Source: Oxyruncus cristatus
Taxonomy: Eukaryota > Chordata > Aves > Passeriformes > Cotingidae
Assembly (NCBI GenBank): GCA_013399855.1
Contig: VXAY01006782.1
Span: forward strand, 248,001 to 312,000
DNA length: 64,000 bases
Direction of reading: 5' to 3'
Part shown: piece after piece, positions 1 to 13,949 of the stretch
Position numbering within the stretch: the stretch's first letter is position 1
Layout of the letters: each line of letters starts with the position of its first letter
Notes under the pieces: generated by a model
The model's input: only the letters and a program-made list of their open reading frames with translations
What the model was told of the DNA's origin: nothing
The model's database searches: none
Program-made: the position numbers and the translations under genes

Positions 1-405
1 TTAAAGATTATCTAGTTCCAACCCCCCTGCTAAGGGTGGGAACACCTTCCATTAGACTGGACTTGCTCAAATTCCCGTCCTGCATGGTTTTGAACACTTC
101 CAGGGATGGGGAATCCGTGACTTCTCTGGGCAACTTGTTCCAGTTCCTCACAGTAAAGAATTTCTTCCTAATATCTAATCTAAACCTACCCTCTTTCAAT
201 TTAAAGTCATTTCCCCTTGTCCATCACTGCACGACCTTGTAAAAAGTCCTTCTCCGGCTTTCTTTTAAGCCCACTTTAGGTACTAAAAGTCAGTAATAAG
301 TGCACCCCAGAGCCTTCTCTTCTCTTCTCTTCTTCCACCTTCTCCGGGTGGAACAACCCAATTCTCTCAGCCTTTCCTCATAGGAGAGGCGCTCTAAAAC
401 TCTAA
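1..405 (-). mobile_element. CR1 LINE, 3' part, antisense, cut by window edge
   Basis: This is the 3' end of a CR1 non-LTR retrotransposon in reverse orientation. Read on the minus strand, it gives the end of ORF2 and the short 3' untranslated tail. Positions 8-199 (minus) translate into a 63-residue piece of the CR1 ORF2 C-terminus, with the recognisable stretches [15 protein letters not shown] and [17 protein letters not shown]. The rest of the frame is broken further right (toward the element's 5' side), where CR1-like DNA continues to about 400 (for example the segment ending in ctcataggagaggcgctct). The extreme 3' tail octamers would lie left of base 1 and are not visible. The copy is 5'-truncated, as most CR1 copies are, and cannot move. 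Family assignment is strong; the right boundary is uncertain by a few tens of bases. Confidence 0.93.
8..199 (-). pseudogene. CR1 ORF2 C-terminal fragment
   Basis: A 63-codon open remnant of the C-terminal end of the CR1 ORF2 polyprotein (endonuclease plus reverse transcriptase), downstream of the RT domain. It carries the arginine/lysine-rich [10 protein letters not shown] block and the following [13 protein letters not shown] block typical of the protein's end. No EN or RT catalytic residues are present. The ATG is an internal methionine, not a real start. It is a truncated, non-functional piece. Confidence 0.85.
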
Positions 406-3006
406 TAATACTTAATATCTGTTATCAAATTATTACACAAGAAAGTGTTTGTAAATAAACTGTCAAAAAGTTTATCCCTGAAAATTTATGAAAATAATCT
501 TTTTCACAAATTTATTAAACTATGGAAGGGAAAAACAAAGACCAGCCAACCAATCAGAAAGAAAAAAGAAAATTTTTAAAAAACAAACAAAACCAACCAA
601 ACAAACAAAACCACACAAACAAAAACAAACAAAAAAAAGTAGACCCAGTAAGTTCTACCTACAGCTGTCAGGAAAAATAAATTTGGTTTACCTGTTTAAG
701 TGTCTCTCCTCCTGCTGCCCCCCATCTCCCACTTCCTTCTATGACCACAGCAGCCAGCACAGCTCTGTGCCTACCAAGTACTGATGTTTGCCTTTAGGTT
801 CTCCACAAAACCAGATCTTTACAAAACTGCAGGGCAGTCAAAGCAGAGAGGTGTAACATTCCTAAATGCTGTGCTTTGACCTAGGAGGAGAGAGATGATT
901 TAAATCACACCTCACTAACTTCACTCTGTCATCGCCACAGTGATCTGCCATTTAGCTGAACATAGAATTGAATCCATTGCTTTACTCTTGGTATTCCTCA
1001 GACTTCAGGTTTCCTCTGAGAGAGCCTGCTTATTACAGAGAGTGGCTTGTATCATGGGTATTCTCAACTCTGCCAGTCTGATTTACTTGTGAAACCAGAC
1101 ATGAATAACTAAACTGTTTGTGAAAATGTTGAATGCCATATCCTTTCCAATGGTTTCCAGTCCATCTCCTGGAAGCCACACTACTGAAAGACTTGTGTTT
1201 GAAAGCAATTTGATGTTAAAACTAAAAAATTTATATAAGAATAAACAGAACTAGGTCAATGTAAATGTAACATCTATCCCAAACTAGGATTGGGATCTCA
1301 TTCCTAGAACTACTGATAGGATAGCACTATTTGCCTCACCATTATAGTTTCTTTGTGCTCCAGAGCTATTATCTTTTTCTTGCCTAAATTAGCTCAGAAT
1401 TAGCTCTTCATCCATGCTGACTCATTCCTCCAGTCAGGTCAGGCAGTGCCGTGAGACAGAGCTTCTCCACCTCTGTGCTCTGACCACACCATTGCCTGCT
1501 CATCCAAATGGGCACCAGCCCTCTGGAGATTTCCCTCAGGTTTGGTTTGCAGCAGCCCTTGGTCTCAACACCTCTTTCACAATGCATCACATCACACTGC
1601 TTCTTAAAGGAAATTAATGGGTATTGCTTGAAAAACAAAACTTGAAAAACACTACTCTATGCTTGAGTAGGAAGAGATGTTACAAGACTTTACTGTAGAA
1701 TTTCCTAAGAAAATTGTATGAATTATTCTGTGTCATGTTGCTGTCCAGACTGTTCCTTGTAGACTTAATGTATATTCAAAAACCAATTTGCATACTGCAT
1801 ATATTGTATAAAATACCTTAAATAGGTAACAAGCATGATTGGGTAGTTAATGCATTCAGACATACTTGCATGCATACTTAGATTCCTTTGTTTCCCAGAT
1901 TCACATGTACATAGATAATAAAGATGACATTCACATTTTTTCAGAAAAGTGAGGATTTCAAAGTTCTAAATTTCATAAATTATTGCTAATATTTGTAAGG
2001 AATTACAGGGATTAGTGGAAAACAATTGCTGAAGTCTTTAGTTAGATAATCATTTGTTCTTAGCATCATCAAAAATGTCTTCACCTGCTACTGATTTTCT
2101 CTTTGATTTGAAGTGTTTGTTTGAAAAAGTATGGGAAAAAAGCTGTTAAAAGTTGTTCATACAGAAAACAAGGTGCCAACAGGAGCAAGCATATTTAATA
2201 ATATTGTGAAGCAGTTATATTTTGAGTGCAGGCTTACCGTGTGTAATTCAGAAGCACGTTGATACAGGCATCTGGTGGCTTCCTGTTTGGTGTAGCACTG
2301 CTATTCTCAAATATTTTAAAATCGTGAGTTTCCTTATTCCTGTGGCCTCAAAAGAGCACACTTTCAAGCTTGTCTCTGCAATTTTTAGGACTAGGAACTC
2401 ACTTCTTTTTCCTTAGTTATAACTGAAAGTCAAAACAAACCCATGATTTTGAGCTCCAAGACTTTAAGGGCAAAAGATGAAGAGATTAGCAGGAAGACAG
2501 AATGACACAGAAACGCTAGGAAACCACAACCACAGTCTAAGAGAATATTGTAAAAGTGAACCCCATAACTCTCATTTTTCTTCTGAGCAAGTCACTTGAA
2601 CTTCTCCTAATTATAGGTTTACCACACTTCATTTTGAGCGGAAGTCAACACTGAAGTGATGCATTTCAGAGAGAGAGAGAGAGGGACAAATTTTCTACGG
2701 ATTTAGAATGAAATTGCTTCATTTGACTCCTGCACTCTGTAGAATTGCTGCATACAGCCACAGCTCATGGCCCAGAAGAGCAGAGACAGCCCTTAAGATG
2801 GAAGCAGCACTCAAACTTCACTAGTCCCTCTTTCCTTTTTACAAAGAGAAGTTTTTCAAGCTATCCTCACCCCATGCACAATAATTGCATGAGACGACAT
2901 GCTGCAGTTATGGTATCTCATGATCCCTGTCCTCTGTCACAGGGACCAACAGCTCCCAGATTGTCACTGAGCTTGCTGGCTAAAGACTTAAGTAAACAGC
3001 ATTGTC
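406..3006. other. Unique AT-rich intergenic sequence
   Basis: No gene or known repeat recognised. It holds an A-rich AAAC/AACC tract at about 580-639, a (GA)n run at 2668-2684 and scattered short open frames with no protein-like features. The frame at 2745-3107 (120 codons) runs straight into the TG/CG microsatellite and is read as chance. Confidence 0.5.
580..639 (+). repeat. A-rich AAAC/AACC simple repeat
   Basis: Sixty bases made of AAAC, AACC and A-run units, with no strict period. It is the first of about eight similar tracts on the plus strand of this window. Confidence 0.8.
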
Positions 3007-3041
3007 TGTGTGTGTGTGCGCGCGCGTGTGTGTGTGTGTGT
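3007..3041. repeat. (TG)n(CG)n(TG)n alternating microsatellite
   Basis: A continuous alternating pyrimidine-purine tract of about 35 bases: TG units, a (CG)4 core at about 3019-3026, then TG units again. Such tracts favour left-handed Z-DNA under negative supercoiling. The CG core is notable because CpG is depleted in the surrounding DNA. Confidence 0.9.
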
Positions 3042-6000
3042 TTTCATGGTTGTTTAATTTGTCCACTTCATTATTTTAAGTCAATGGGGGTTTCCCCATT
3101 GCTGTGAGAGTTCAGTGATACATTTGAGGGAGGAAGGAAGAAAAAGTGCCCCAAACTTTGCTCTTCTCAACTGGCAAACCTGTACATTTGCATACAAAGT
3201 TTGGAAATACAATTTTTTGCCTGGAGAAACCTAAGTGTTTAAATTCTGTTTAGGTTTGCAGTGTGGTTTGGTCAATTTTAATCTAATCTATTTCTTTTTT
3301 TCACAGGAGTTTCACAAAGTAGAAAGTAGGAGAAAACATGTTCCAGTAACCTTAATCTATTTTTTTTATTGTGGTGATTACCAAAATTACTTAATAAGCT
3401 AAGTGGATTTTGTGATTCCACAGATATCAAGTTTGCATCACAAAATTTTGGTAATATTGATTCTTTTATGTGACATTTTTAAGCCATACGCTTCCAGACT
3501 CGTCTATTTAATATAAATTATAATTCCTCCAATAGTCTCCAATTAATCATGTAGTGGTAGGAATTCCCTTTATTAACCCTACTATTGTCAATGAACAACT
3601 GAGTAGTTTAATGTGTAACAATAACTCAGAAGAAGTTCTTCTTTCACAAATGACAGCAGCCTTTTTATTTTACTTGTTAGAACTGAACTTAACCTTTCCT
3701 GTCCCTGGAGTGGCCTCTTCACAGTTGTGATTCCCGACCTACTTCTTAGCTGTTTCCCTAAAGAAAATAAAATCCCCTCCTGAATTATGAAAGTGGTGAA
3801 AAAACCAATGTCGATAATGTTTAATAAATAACCTTTGTTAAAACAGTCTAAATCTATGTAGAGTAAGCTCCAACAGCCCTCTCACATCCCAGAGCTGATT
3901 TGCATACTGGGTCATGAAATGTGTTTTAGGATATTTGACTGTAGACCTCATTGAAATATTCATGATACTCTGTTCCAAGTAACATTCAGTATAAATGCTC
4001 ACCAGACAATATCTGCTTATTGCGAATACCCAAAACACCTCTGAATTTGTGTTTTTAAAAAGCCAAATCTGAAATACGTTCTCTACTTGAAATCAGCTTT
4101 TAGTAGCCTTAATTATATTAGACACAAATTTCCCATAAGTGTTCTGCAGCCCTGAACATATCCACACACGTGCTGCTTAATTGAGAGAGGCCATCAGAAA
4201 CTGACCTGGAACAGCAAACTGTGCTGTCTCCGAGGGAAAACAGATCTTGAAAGGAAGGGAGCATGTATTCTGACACAGTATGAAAAGGGGATGTGCTATA
4301 AACATGGTTTTCAAATGTCTGGACTACTGACAAGTCCTCGTTAATTTTGTGTGTTGTAGAGATGATCTTAACCAAACCAAAAACACTTTCAGAGGTTACC
4401 AATGTGATGAAATGCATTTATAATCCACTTCCATAACATGGTCATTTACTTACAACATATAAATTTTACCTGTTGTCTGTGTTGTTTCTAAGATGTTAAT
4501 CTATCATCTTTCTGTGTTTAAAGATGAGGTCTTACGCAAGCAATTTCACTTTCTTTCCTGTAGAAAAATTATGAATGCCACAATTTACGGGAGTCTAAAA
4601 TGTTCCAATATAGTATTTTACAGGAAATGATTGAATTTAATGGAATTTGAGCTGAACAAAAACTTTTTTCTTTTTTTTTTTCCTTTTAGTTTTTTTTTTT
4701 TAAATCATTATTTCTTATAACTATTGGGCTTAACATAATGGGACCAACAGAAAGCATGAGAAGTTTCTGCTTACAAAACAAGCATCTCCAACACCAATGC
4801 TTTCACAGATTATTGGACATTACATCTGATTCGGTGCCAGACACCAGACCAACAGGCAATTTTGTAAGGGAACTTCCCACTTAAGAATACAACATATTTG
4901 TAGGTAATGATTTTTTTTTTTTATTAAAGGCTTTCACCTTCCATGCACAAAAGACAGTAGTGTCAGAATTGACCCTGGAAGAAACAGAGAAGTGAGAAAG
5001 AGGGGAGATAAATATACTCACTTCAAAGTTGTTTCTGTTTTAACTGTTCAGAAAGTTTGCTTTCCAGCTCCATCCTATTCAATAAGGATCATGCAAAAAA
5101 CTTCTCCAGGAGAAATCTCCACTGAAAATGGCTAAGTTAGGAAGAACCTCTGCAGAGGTTCCTGCTGTTCAGCTGCCCCACTTGAAAGATGGAGAAAAAG
5201 TAATTCTTTCACAAATTTGAGTTTAAGATAGCTCTGTTACCCATGAGTAGCAAAACCTCAATCGCATTAGGCAAATTATTTCATGCAGTTTAGGTAAAAG
5301 CTTTATGTCATGCAAGAGTGTATTTCTGTGCAGTGAAAGACCACACATGTCACAGGCACATTCTTAAAGCAACGTTTGAAAGCTAAGAAATATTATTGGT
5401 GTTACATGTCATATATTGCTCACAAAGAAACAGGGTTCCCTTAATCCTCTAAGTCCCATTTTTAAAACCTCAGAAGGAAAGATAAAAGCTTATGCATTTT
5501 GGAAAGGTCTGCAGACTATCAGAAATAACTTTTCCATATTGAATAATACTCCAAGATTAACACTTGATGTCATAGGACCTATCATGTCTAGAAACAGATT
5601 CTTCCTGCTATTGGACAGACGGAAAAGTAGTGTTTGCAGCTTTTTAACAGTATGAAGTGCCTGCCTCTCATGCTGATGAGTATCCTGAGACCTTAATCCT
5701 TTTACTAATCTGGAAAAGGATGCCAGAATACCATCACTTTCAACACAAAACCAAGTGAAACTTGGCAACTTCAATGAACATCACTTTGGAGACTTTAAAT
5801 AAACTGAAGTCCAGAATCCGAAACAAAACTCAACAAATGTGAAGCCATTCAAATCAAACCACTCAACCCCAACCATTCCCATGAATCACTAAGAAACAAA
5901 GCTCTGTTAATGCAGGGACCTTGCTCAACATCAGTGACTAGCTGCCTGTCTGGAAAATCCCAGGTGGCAATGAGAGAAACCACAGTTTGCATTGTGTGCA

Positions 6001-6882
6001 TCAGCTCCATTTTATCTTCCCTTTACGCTCTAAGCATAATGCTAAAAGCCCTCCAGGGGTCTGAACTTGCTGGAAAGACAACATATATTGCATCTTTACA
6101 CCATACACTCAATAACAGGGTGAGAGAATTTCTTCCCATTAATTGATTTGGGCTCCTTTGTCCAGGTCAGCACCATCCTCTTCAAGGTTTAGCTGTTCAG
6201 TAGATTAAGTACAAGTATCAGCAACCTCAGGATCTACACCTTTGCTGGGGGCTGGTATACCCTTACTTTTATAAGAAATACATGAGCTCAGACACAGGAA
6301 TGTCAGAGTGAGAGAGAGGCAGAGCATTGAATAATCCCTGGAAATGCTATCTAAATGCTCATACATTTTGTTGCCTCCTGAAAATCAAACATGACTTTCC
6401 TGTTCACCACATGAACACAGTGACTGGTAGGATCCACAAAGCAAACCACAGTATCTTTTACACAAATTTAAAGATAAGCATTGTATTTAAAACAAATCGA
6501 TTCATAAGAAAATGTGTTTTCATATTTTGAAGGATGAATTTTTAATAACTTAATTAAAACTTCATAAAGGAAAGAATCATTACTTGTTATACACTCCAAA
6601 TCCATCTATATCAAACGTGTCTCCACAACTGCCCTCTATATGTATACTAATGATGCCATCAGATGCTTGAAAGACATGCCCTGAATAATAGATATAATTT
6701 AAATTAATTCTCATTCTTAATGTTCTCAAAGAAAAGTGAAATCAGTCAAGTGATAAGTCAGGTTCACTCTCAGTTATTATCATTTCATTATTATTATGTA
6801 TTATTAATACAAAATTCAGAGATCAGTATGTATTTACAAGTGATCTCATTGAATCTACTCAGAATCCAGACACTGCAAGTCA

Positions 6883-6909
6883 CATCAACATTGTAGAACA
6901 ATGTTGATG
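6883..6909. repeat. Perfect 12-bp inverted repeat, 3-nt loop
   Basis: The left arm CATCAACATTGT (6883-6894) is the exact reverse complement of the right arm ACAATGTTGATG (6898-6909), separated by AGA. The hairpin has no T-rich tail and lies in unique sequence, so it is not a bacterial-type terminator. Its origin is unknown; template switching during replication is one known way to make such near-perfect palindromes. Confidence 0.9.
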
Positions 6910-9900
6910 CTCAATGAGCAGAGAGGCCAGTCATGGTCTTGACCTGTGGTAACAGTGCAGCAGCTGATCAGTGGGTTACTCGGACCTTGCACATTTGAGA
7001 CATCCCTCTCTGATGTTGCACAACTACACCTGGTCTTTTTCAGACGATACCAAAACTTTGGTGATGCTTGATAGAAAATATCTGAGTGGGAGCAGCAAGT
7101 CTGTTATCTAAAGAATTGCCCACAGTTAGCTAACTGAAGGTGCAGGGGTAGTTGCTTCTATCTCAATGTATGTAAGTAGCTAAGTGTAGTAGGCAGAGAA
7201 GGACCTAGAGAAAAATTGCAGAAGAGATACAAAAATAGATACAACCAAAAGAGAATTCCTTTAGGGAACAGGATTTGAGGAACCAAGAGAACTCAGGAGC
7301 AGAGGATTTTGTAACAAACCATAAGAGAGTTATCATCACTTTCTTCTTATCTCCCACACAGTCCAAATTTGCAAGATTTTCCAGGGGAAGGTCACGTGAT
7401 TTGATGGGGGAATTAGATGTTCTAACTATTAATGTAATGCATCTGTAGGATGAGACTTTGCTTTTGATTCATGGAATCAATATCTATGACAAACTCTACA
7501 TAAAAGAAGGGTGGGTTTATCAAGTTATCCAAAGAGCTTGAAAGTCTGATTTTATTTGTCAGAGATGGGTTAATGTGCCTTCAGGGATATCTCTCTCTGA
7601 CACTTAATATCAGGACATAAGTGAACCTTGATGGAGCAAGGGATTGGAAAAAAACTCTTTATGGTAGTGAACTCCAATCTCTGCTCTCGTAGAGAAGCAA
7701 TTTGGGTGAAACACTGCAAAACAAGCCTCTCTCAGAAGTTCTCCTGCTCACTGAAGGAGATAGAGCCAAGAAAACCTCCAAGGTTTCCCTTGTGGCTGGT
7801 AAATGACAATTATCAGCCTCATGAAGTCGTGGATGCTAGAGTTTTCCATGGGAAGCTTACTACTGCCAGGAAACAGAAGTATGAAAAGCAACACCTACAA
7901 ATATTAGATAGCAAGGATAGTTCCTGGTACAAAAGTTGGAAATAACCTCACTGAGATTCCATCAGATTCATTTCAGTTTCATATGTACCATATATTGTGT
8001 CATTTCTATATGTTTGGGAGTGCTCAGTCCTGTCCAAGCTCATGGCTATGGAAGCTTTAGGACTAAATTCAGTCGAAGAAAGACTGAGTATACACTGAAA
8101 TTGATTTCTATCAAATTTGACTTCTATAAAATTTCAAGTAGGAGAGTCGCTTCAAGTTGGTAGACACACTGGCAATTTTGATTGTCTTTTGCATAACACT
8201 TTTCCCTTTCCACACTAGACTTTTTACAAACTGCTCACAGAGACAAATACAGTTCAAATTTCTATCAAATCTTCCTTACCCATAATCCCTGATGTATCTG
8301 AGGCCACTATGATATTTTTTTCTTTTTATTCACTTTAACTGAACTGGATGTGATGACTCAGGAGACAGTGGGTTAAATAGATGTCCAGCCAACCTTTTCA
8401 CACTGCTTAAAACAGAAGCCCAGAGTCACAAAATTCACTGCTGGAAAGAAAGCACACCTAGATCAAGGGCCAAATAGTAGCTTTCTCTGTAGTATTAAAA
8501 TAAGTAGAAAAGACAGGGATTGTAATTACATTCAAATCCTGGCCTCAGTGTAAAGTCTACCACATGTTTCCCACTTCAGGAGCAGTAGGCAAAGGTGCTT
8601 TGCCTAACCTTGTTCTCAGGAGGATTACCTGGCATTTCTCCTTGAAAGATGCATTCATGCTCCTTTCCAGCAAGAACCATCCTCACTGATGGCTTATTCC
8701 ATCAGAGCCCTTGGAGGAAAATCACTGCAGTAGCTGCTGGCTTGAAAGTTCTGGCTCTGCAGCAGTGAGTAACCAGGAGCAAAAGAAGATGGAGTGGCCT
8801 GCATATTGCATAGAATCTAAAGTCCAAAAGGAGAGCACATTGCAAATGAGAACAGAATGTCAATAAAAAACCCCCTTGGAATCCAAACTAAAAAAAGAAA
8901 GGTTAATGGCATACACCTCCTAAAAAGGCCAACATGCGTACACTACAGGGGATGTCTTTAAGGAATGACTGACAGGCAACTACTTTCTGTATTGCTTCTG
9001 TTGAATCACCAGCTTTATAATGCAGAGGTCTGCATTGTAAGTGATTGTGGTGAGAAGGAAAATACAACTTGCAAATCCTACCTTCCTGGAGACATCACCA
9101 ACCAAGCATTCATCCCATGTAGATTTTGACTGTATGGTCTAGTCCTAACCATACAAGTTAAATCTTGAAGTTACAGGACTTTAATGTCTTGAGAGTGCTG
9201 TTTCCCTTGGTCACTGACTCTGTTCAGTACTGATTATTTTTAGAACGCAGAGGTTGCCAGCTCCAAAGGAATGTCCCTAAAGGACTGCCTTAACAGGAAC
9301 AGTCAGCCAAATAAATTATGACAACAGCTAGCATTACCATTTACCTGGCTGTATAACTTAACTATCCTGACTAATGTATAGCCTGGCAAAGACAGAGTTT
9401 CTTGGCCTTCTGGGTGTGTTATAAGGTGAGTCTATTTTCACAGCCTTCCCAATGAAGATCATGACAACTGTAAACTGGGGCACTGATCCATACTGAAAGC
9501 AACTATCATTTGGCAGTGGGTTCAACTGGGTACTTTTCACTCTCTATTTTTCAAGTATCTGAAAGATACAGGCAATAAAAACCTGCAACTGGCAAATATA
9601 ATACATCAAATTAAGATCCCAGAGATACACTCAGCAAAAAGTACAGCTTGCCCAGACTGGAAGTTATAAACTGTGTGCCTTTAAGGAAGGTGAGGAGATC
9701 ACTTTGAGCTTGGGCACAGAGCACCTCTCACCAAACTAAAGTGTTCACCTCTGAAGTCCCTCATCACCAGGTACTACAAAAGCAGGGTACATCTTACTTT
9801 ACAGGGTCCCCCCTTTGGGAGCCAGAAGTTTGCTTGCAGTTTGTTGGGTAAACTTAAGCTAGTATTAAATTGCAATTAGGCAACAGCACAATGGTATAGA

Positions 9901-11126
9901 TGTCAAGGTTGGTTGCTGAAATAATTGCTCTGTCTTACAAAGACTGTAAAATTTCTGCTTTTATGACTATATGTTCCTGCTGAAATCTATGTTAGCCACT
10001 TGAAATCTTGTTCAGGTACACCTACCTGTGCTGCAGATCCAGCTGCACTGCAGTACAGACAGCTCAGCTACTGGTCAAATTACCACTGGGTATAGTCAAT
10101 AATTAGACTATGCATGAGATTACACAAAGGTAATATGAAGGAGAATCCTTTGAAAGCCAATGCCACGCTACCATATGAAGGACAAAAGAGGAAAAAGAAA
10201 GAAAGAAAAAAAAAGATAAAAGGCAGCAATTTTCCTGCTTATACCTCTGGGAATGTAATTCCTTCCTTCAGCACAGCAAAGCTCAAAAATATAGGGCACA
10301 GTGTGGGACAGAGGGTCAGTGGGTTATACTTATTTATACACTATCTCTATTGGGTTCAAGGACTCCTCTCAGATAGAAAATAGAAAGAAAAAAGCCTTTC
10401 CCTGGTGGAGGTTTCAGCCAGTAGAAACTGAAGATAATATTGTACTTTTACAACATGCAATAGATCACCAAATTCATTTTTATTGAGGTCATAAGAAAGG
10501 ATTTTAGCTCTAGACTTCAGAGTTAAGGAGCTGGTACACTAACTGTATGGATTTCTTATATGAGGTGCCTGATTGCTATTGTGGGTTTTGGGAGGTTGGC
10601 GTGAGGGAAGGGGAATGTTGTTAGATTTTACACTGAGCCAAGTATTTGTCTGGAGTTCAAGACTGATTATATTGTTGTTGTCGTGTCTGAAAATTATACA
10701 TATTAAGGTAAAATGAACTTTTACATAAGCCAAAGGAAAGTAATTTGAAAGGGCCAAAAAAGCAAGCCTATTCTAGCCTACATTTAATATTTTATTATCA
10801 TTGTTAGTGTTTTTATGATTTTTTTTTCTGTTTAAACATTTCTGTACTTCTGTTCTCTCCTCATGTGTTTGGATGGTTTCTAAACATGAGATGTAGAAAA
10901 GCTGTTACAGATATACCACATCTTACTGTTTCCAGGTCAGCTTTCAGCTCGTGGGTGTTGCCAAGGGACTGTGTGTGTTTGCTCTGAACTTCTGGGTTCA
11001 TCCTTCCATTCTGCCAGGATCAATTACAAGGTTTGCTGTTACAAAACTGAGTCCAGTTATCTGGACACTTCACTGCATCCCCGGTGACCTAGAGAAAGAA
11101 AAAACCCAAATTACTGATGAGAAATT

Positions 11127-11220
11127 AAAACCAACCAACCAACCAACCAAAAACCCAAACAACCAAACCAAAAAAAACAGAACAAAAAAATCCCACCAAA
11201 CAAACTCAAACAAAACACCA
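11127..11220 (+). repeat. AACC/AAAC simple repeat
   Basis: It begins as five tidy CCAA units, then degrades into A-rich sequence with isolated C residues for about 90 bases. Confidence 0.85.
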
Positions 11221-13949
11221 ATGAGAAAAACAGCTCAAGTTTGATTCAGTTTAGGAGAAGTAATTAATCCACATGCACAGAAAACAACAACAACAAATCT
11301 TATCACTATCAAGAGTGCTGAAATAAGTATAGTTGGCATATAGACAAAAATCAAGGAAAATTTTGCATCCCCTCTTTAAAATACTTGTCTATTCAAAAGT
11401 CTTTTAATGCACCTTGTTAAAAGTTAAAACATTACCACATTCTCTTCAATTGTATGAATATAGGTTTCTTCCTTCTTTGCCCAGAATTTTGAAATAGAGA
11501 ATGGTAGCATTTTCTTTTAATTTTTCTCTTTTTCCTCTCATCATCCTTTGCTTGTGCCTGGCAGAATTCAAGCCATATATAATACCTGGGGGAAAGGTAG
11601 AAAAACAAATGTAAGAATATGTACATCTGAAAGGGCTCCTGCATTTGCTGGGGCCATTAGAAGATAAACTTGTAAGCCAAGCTAGACATAAAGGCTAAGA
11701 GCCATTCAAGGAAAAGGCTGTGATTTCTTCAGAAATAAACAAAATTAATACAAATAGAGACTGTGATGATATTTAGCTCCTTCCATAGGAAATAAGCCTC
11801 AAAGTACTCCACACTCAAATTAAACTTTATAATAGCCTTTCATGGAAGCAAGAAGTATTGCCACATTAATTAAAAAACAAACAAACAAAAACAAACCAAA
11901 AAAACCCACTACAGAACTAGCACAAATTATATAGTATATTTGATCTATACTTTTAAAGTATGTTGGCCTATCCTCAGTGAGAATGAGGGTTAGGTAATAT
12001 TACGTGCCCAATCTTTTAAGGACTTTGAGACAAATCTTAAGTTTCTTTCACACAAACGCAAGATTTGACCTCAGTTTTCCTATTCTTGCTCAAAAGGAAA
12101 CATTGGACTTCAACTATATAATCCATGTAACAGATTTTTCACACTGGGAGAACGGTTCCCTGGAGGCAGCTCTGTAAAAGGACAGAGGTCAAACAGTGAG
12201 TTTAGGAGCTGTATGCTGTGTGTGTCTCAGCAGTAAATCAGGCCTTTTAATTATTTGCAGTCTGTGGCAGAATTTCATTGATATGCCTATTTTGACAGTG
12301 TTCTATCCCAAGCTCAAGCTCCTGTACTTAAAGGGATGGAAATCCAGATTCTGAATAATAAACCTTTGGACCTCATCAAGTGGCTTTTAAAAGTTCATAA
12401 TGATAGCCCAAGTACTAAATTTTGTCTTCTTAAATGTACATTAGAGTATGACAGTCTCTACTGTGCTAGTTATCATTCTCATCTCTTATTCACTGCCAGA
12501 AAGTTGACAAGTGCCTTCAATCAATCCACTGTGTGAATTTTCATCATCTCATTATTTTACTTTGAAAACAAGTATCAGTAAATATCTGCAAAACTATCCC
12601 AGTATTTTATTTCATAGATGTCTTAAAAATGCTCCTAAAATATAACACTGACTCATATATAATTTTTTTTTTTTTTGGCAGGTCTATGCTCACTCATTCC
12701 TTCCTTGTTTTCCACCTCTATCTGTCAACTGCCTCCTTCCCTAGATGCTTCAAGATAGAGACCACCTTTCTATTCAATATTTGAACAGACTTCTGCAAAA
12801 TCTACTTGGCTGTGATTAGAGCTCTTAAAAATGCAGTGATATCTGCTCTGTCAGCAATAAATAAATGCAGCATTGATTTCTTTCAACAAACTGAACAATG
12901 TGTTCTTAAAAATCACAGGTCATCTGATTTTGATGATTCAGTACAGGCAACCTAGCCAGCAAGATTCAAATGAACATTTTCTGGCTCTTGCACTGCTGTT
13001 CGAAACATCACCTTCGGTATCGTTTTGTACCCAAGCTCTTTAGTAGAGGTAGGTTTAATTTAGCTCTTATCCATATTTATAATGGTCCTCTAATCATCAT
13101 TGAAAACAATACACCAAAGCTGACAAACTCTGTTACAAGAGCAATTCCAGTAAAATCAGTGGGATGTGCATCTGATTTAGGACTATTTCAAACATTGAGT
13201 ACGTGCTGACACCATTCATGCCACATATTGTAAATGTTTATTTCCTCATTGCTTATAGCTTTAATAGAAAAAAGCTCCGTTACACCATACCCAAAAAGTA
13301 AAAGAAAATGTATCTTCAAAAACCATGAGACCATTTTAAATCATGTATTATCTTTAACATAAAAGAAAAAGTTTATAGCTTTTTTTTCCCTTACTTTATG
13401 TTGTCCTGGTATTTCTTCTATGCTTTTATGGCTAGAAACTCACTAATTACTTTTTAGTTAAAGGCAAGAGTCTTGTGTAAATACATGAGTTGTGGGTTTA
13501 AGAAAAACCTGAATGTCACAGCACTGTGTAATATCATTTTTAAATGTTTTGTGCTGAGTTAAAAACAAATTCATTTTTTCTTCCCTAAAATATATACTAT
13601 CGTTTTCTGAATTAGACTACTTGATATGACAGTGGTTTTAACTTAATTTGAAGAAGAAAGGCATTCCAGAAGAAAAGCTTTATTCACACACAGAAAATTG
13701 ATAGATGCCTTTTTTATGGGTTGATTGCATTTCAGTGTTCTTCAAGTGATGACTCAGGTTTTCCTTTTATTTATCCACCCACAATTCCTTTCTAGATAGC
13801 TTATTTTTATTTTTTTAATGGAACATATTAATGAAATGACATATTTTGCTAGAAAAACCCCAATTTCTCCCCTCTCTCTTCTTCTCCCTTCCACAGTTAA
13901 AAAGCAAGCACATCCCCAGAACATCACTGTTTATTGAAATGGAAGTCTA

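Larger units (their letters stand above)
3042..13949. other. Unique intergenic sequence
   Basis: About 11 kb without any recognised gene or transposon. It contains a perfect 12-3-12 hairpin at 6883-6909, an 8-2-8 inverted repeat at 9019-9036, AAAC-type tracts at about 11127-11220 and 11872-11908, and several T runs. The longer open frames (4118-4417 minus, 7628-7945 plus) show no domain, no low-gap codon pattern and no similarity I recognise. Confidence 0.45.

Noticed and set aside
2745..3107. 120-codon plus-strand frame
   Set aside because: It runs through the TG/CG microsatellite, giving an artificial VCACVCVC-like segment, and shows no protein family features.
7628..7945. 105-codon plus-strand frame considered as an exon
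   Set aside because: No recognisable family and no acceptor or donor framing; read as chance.
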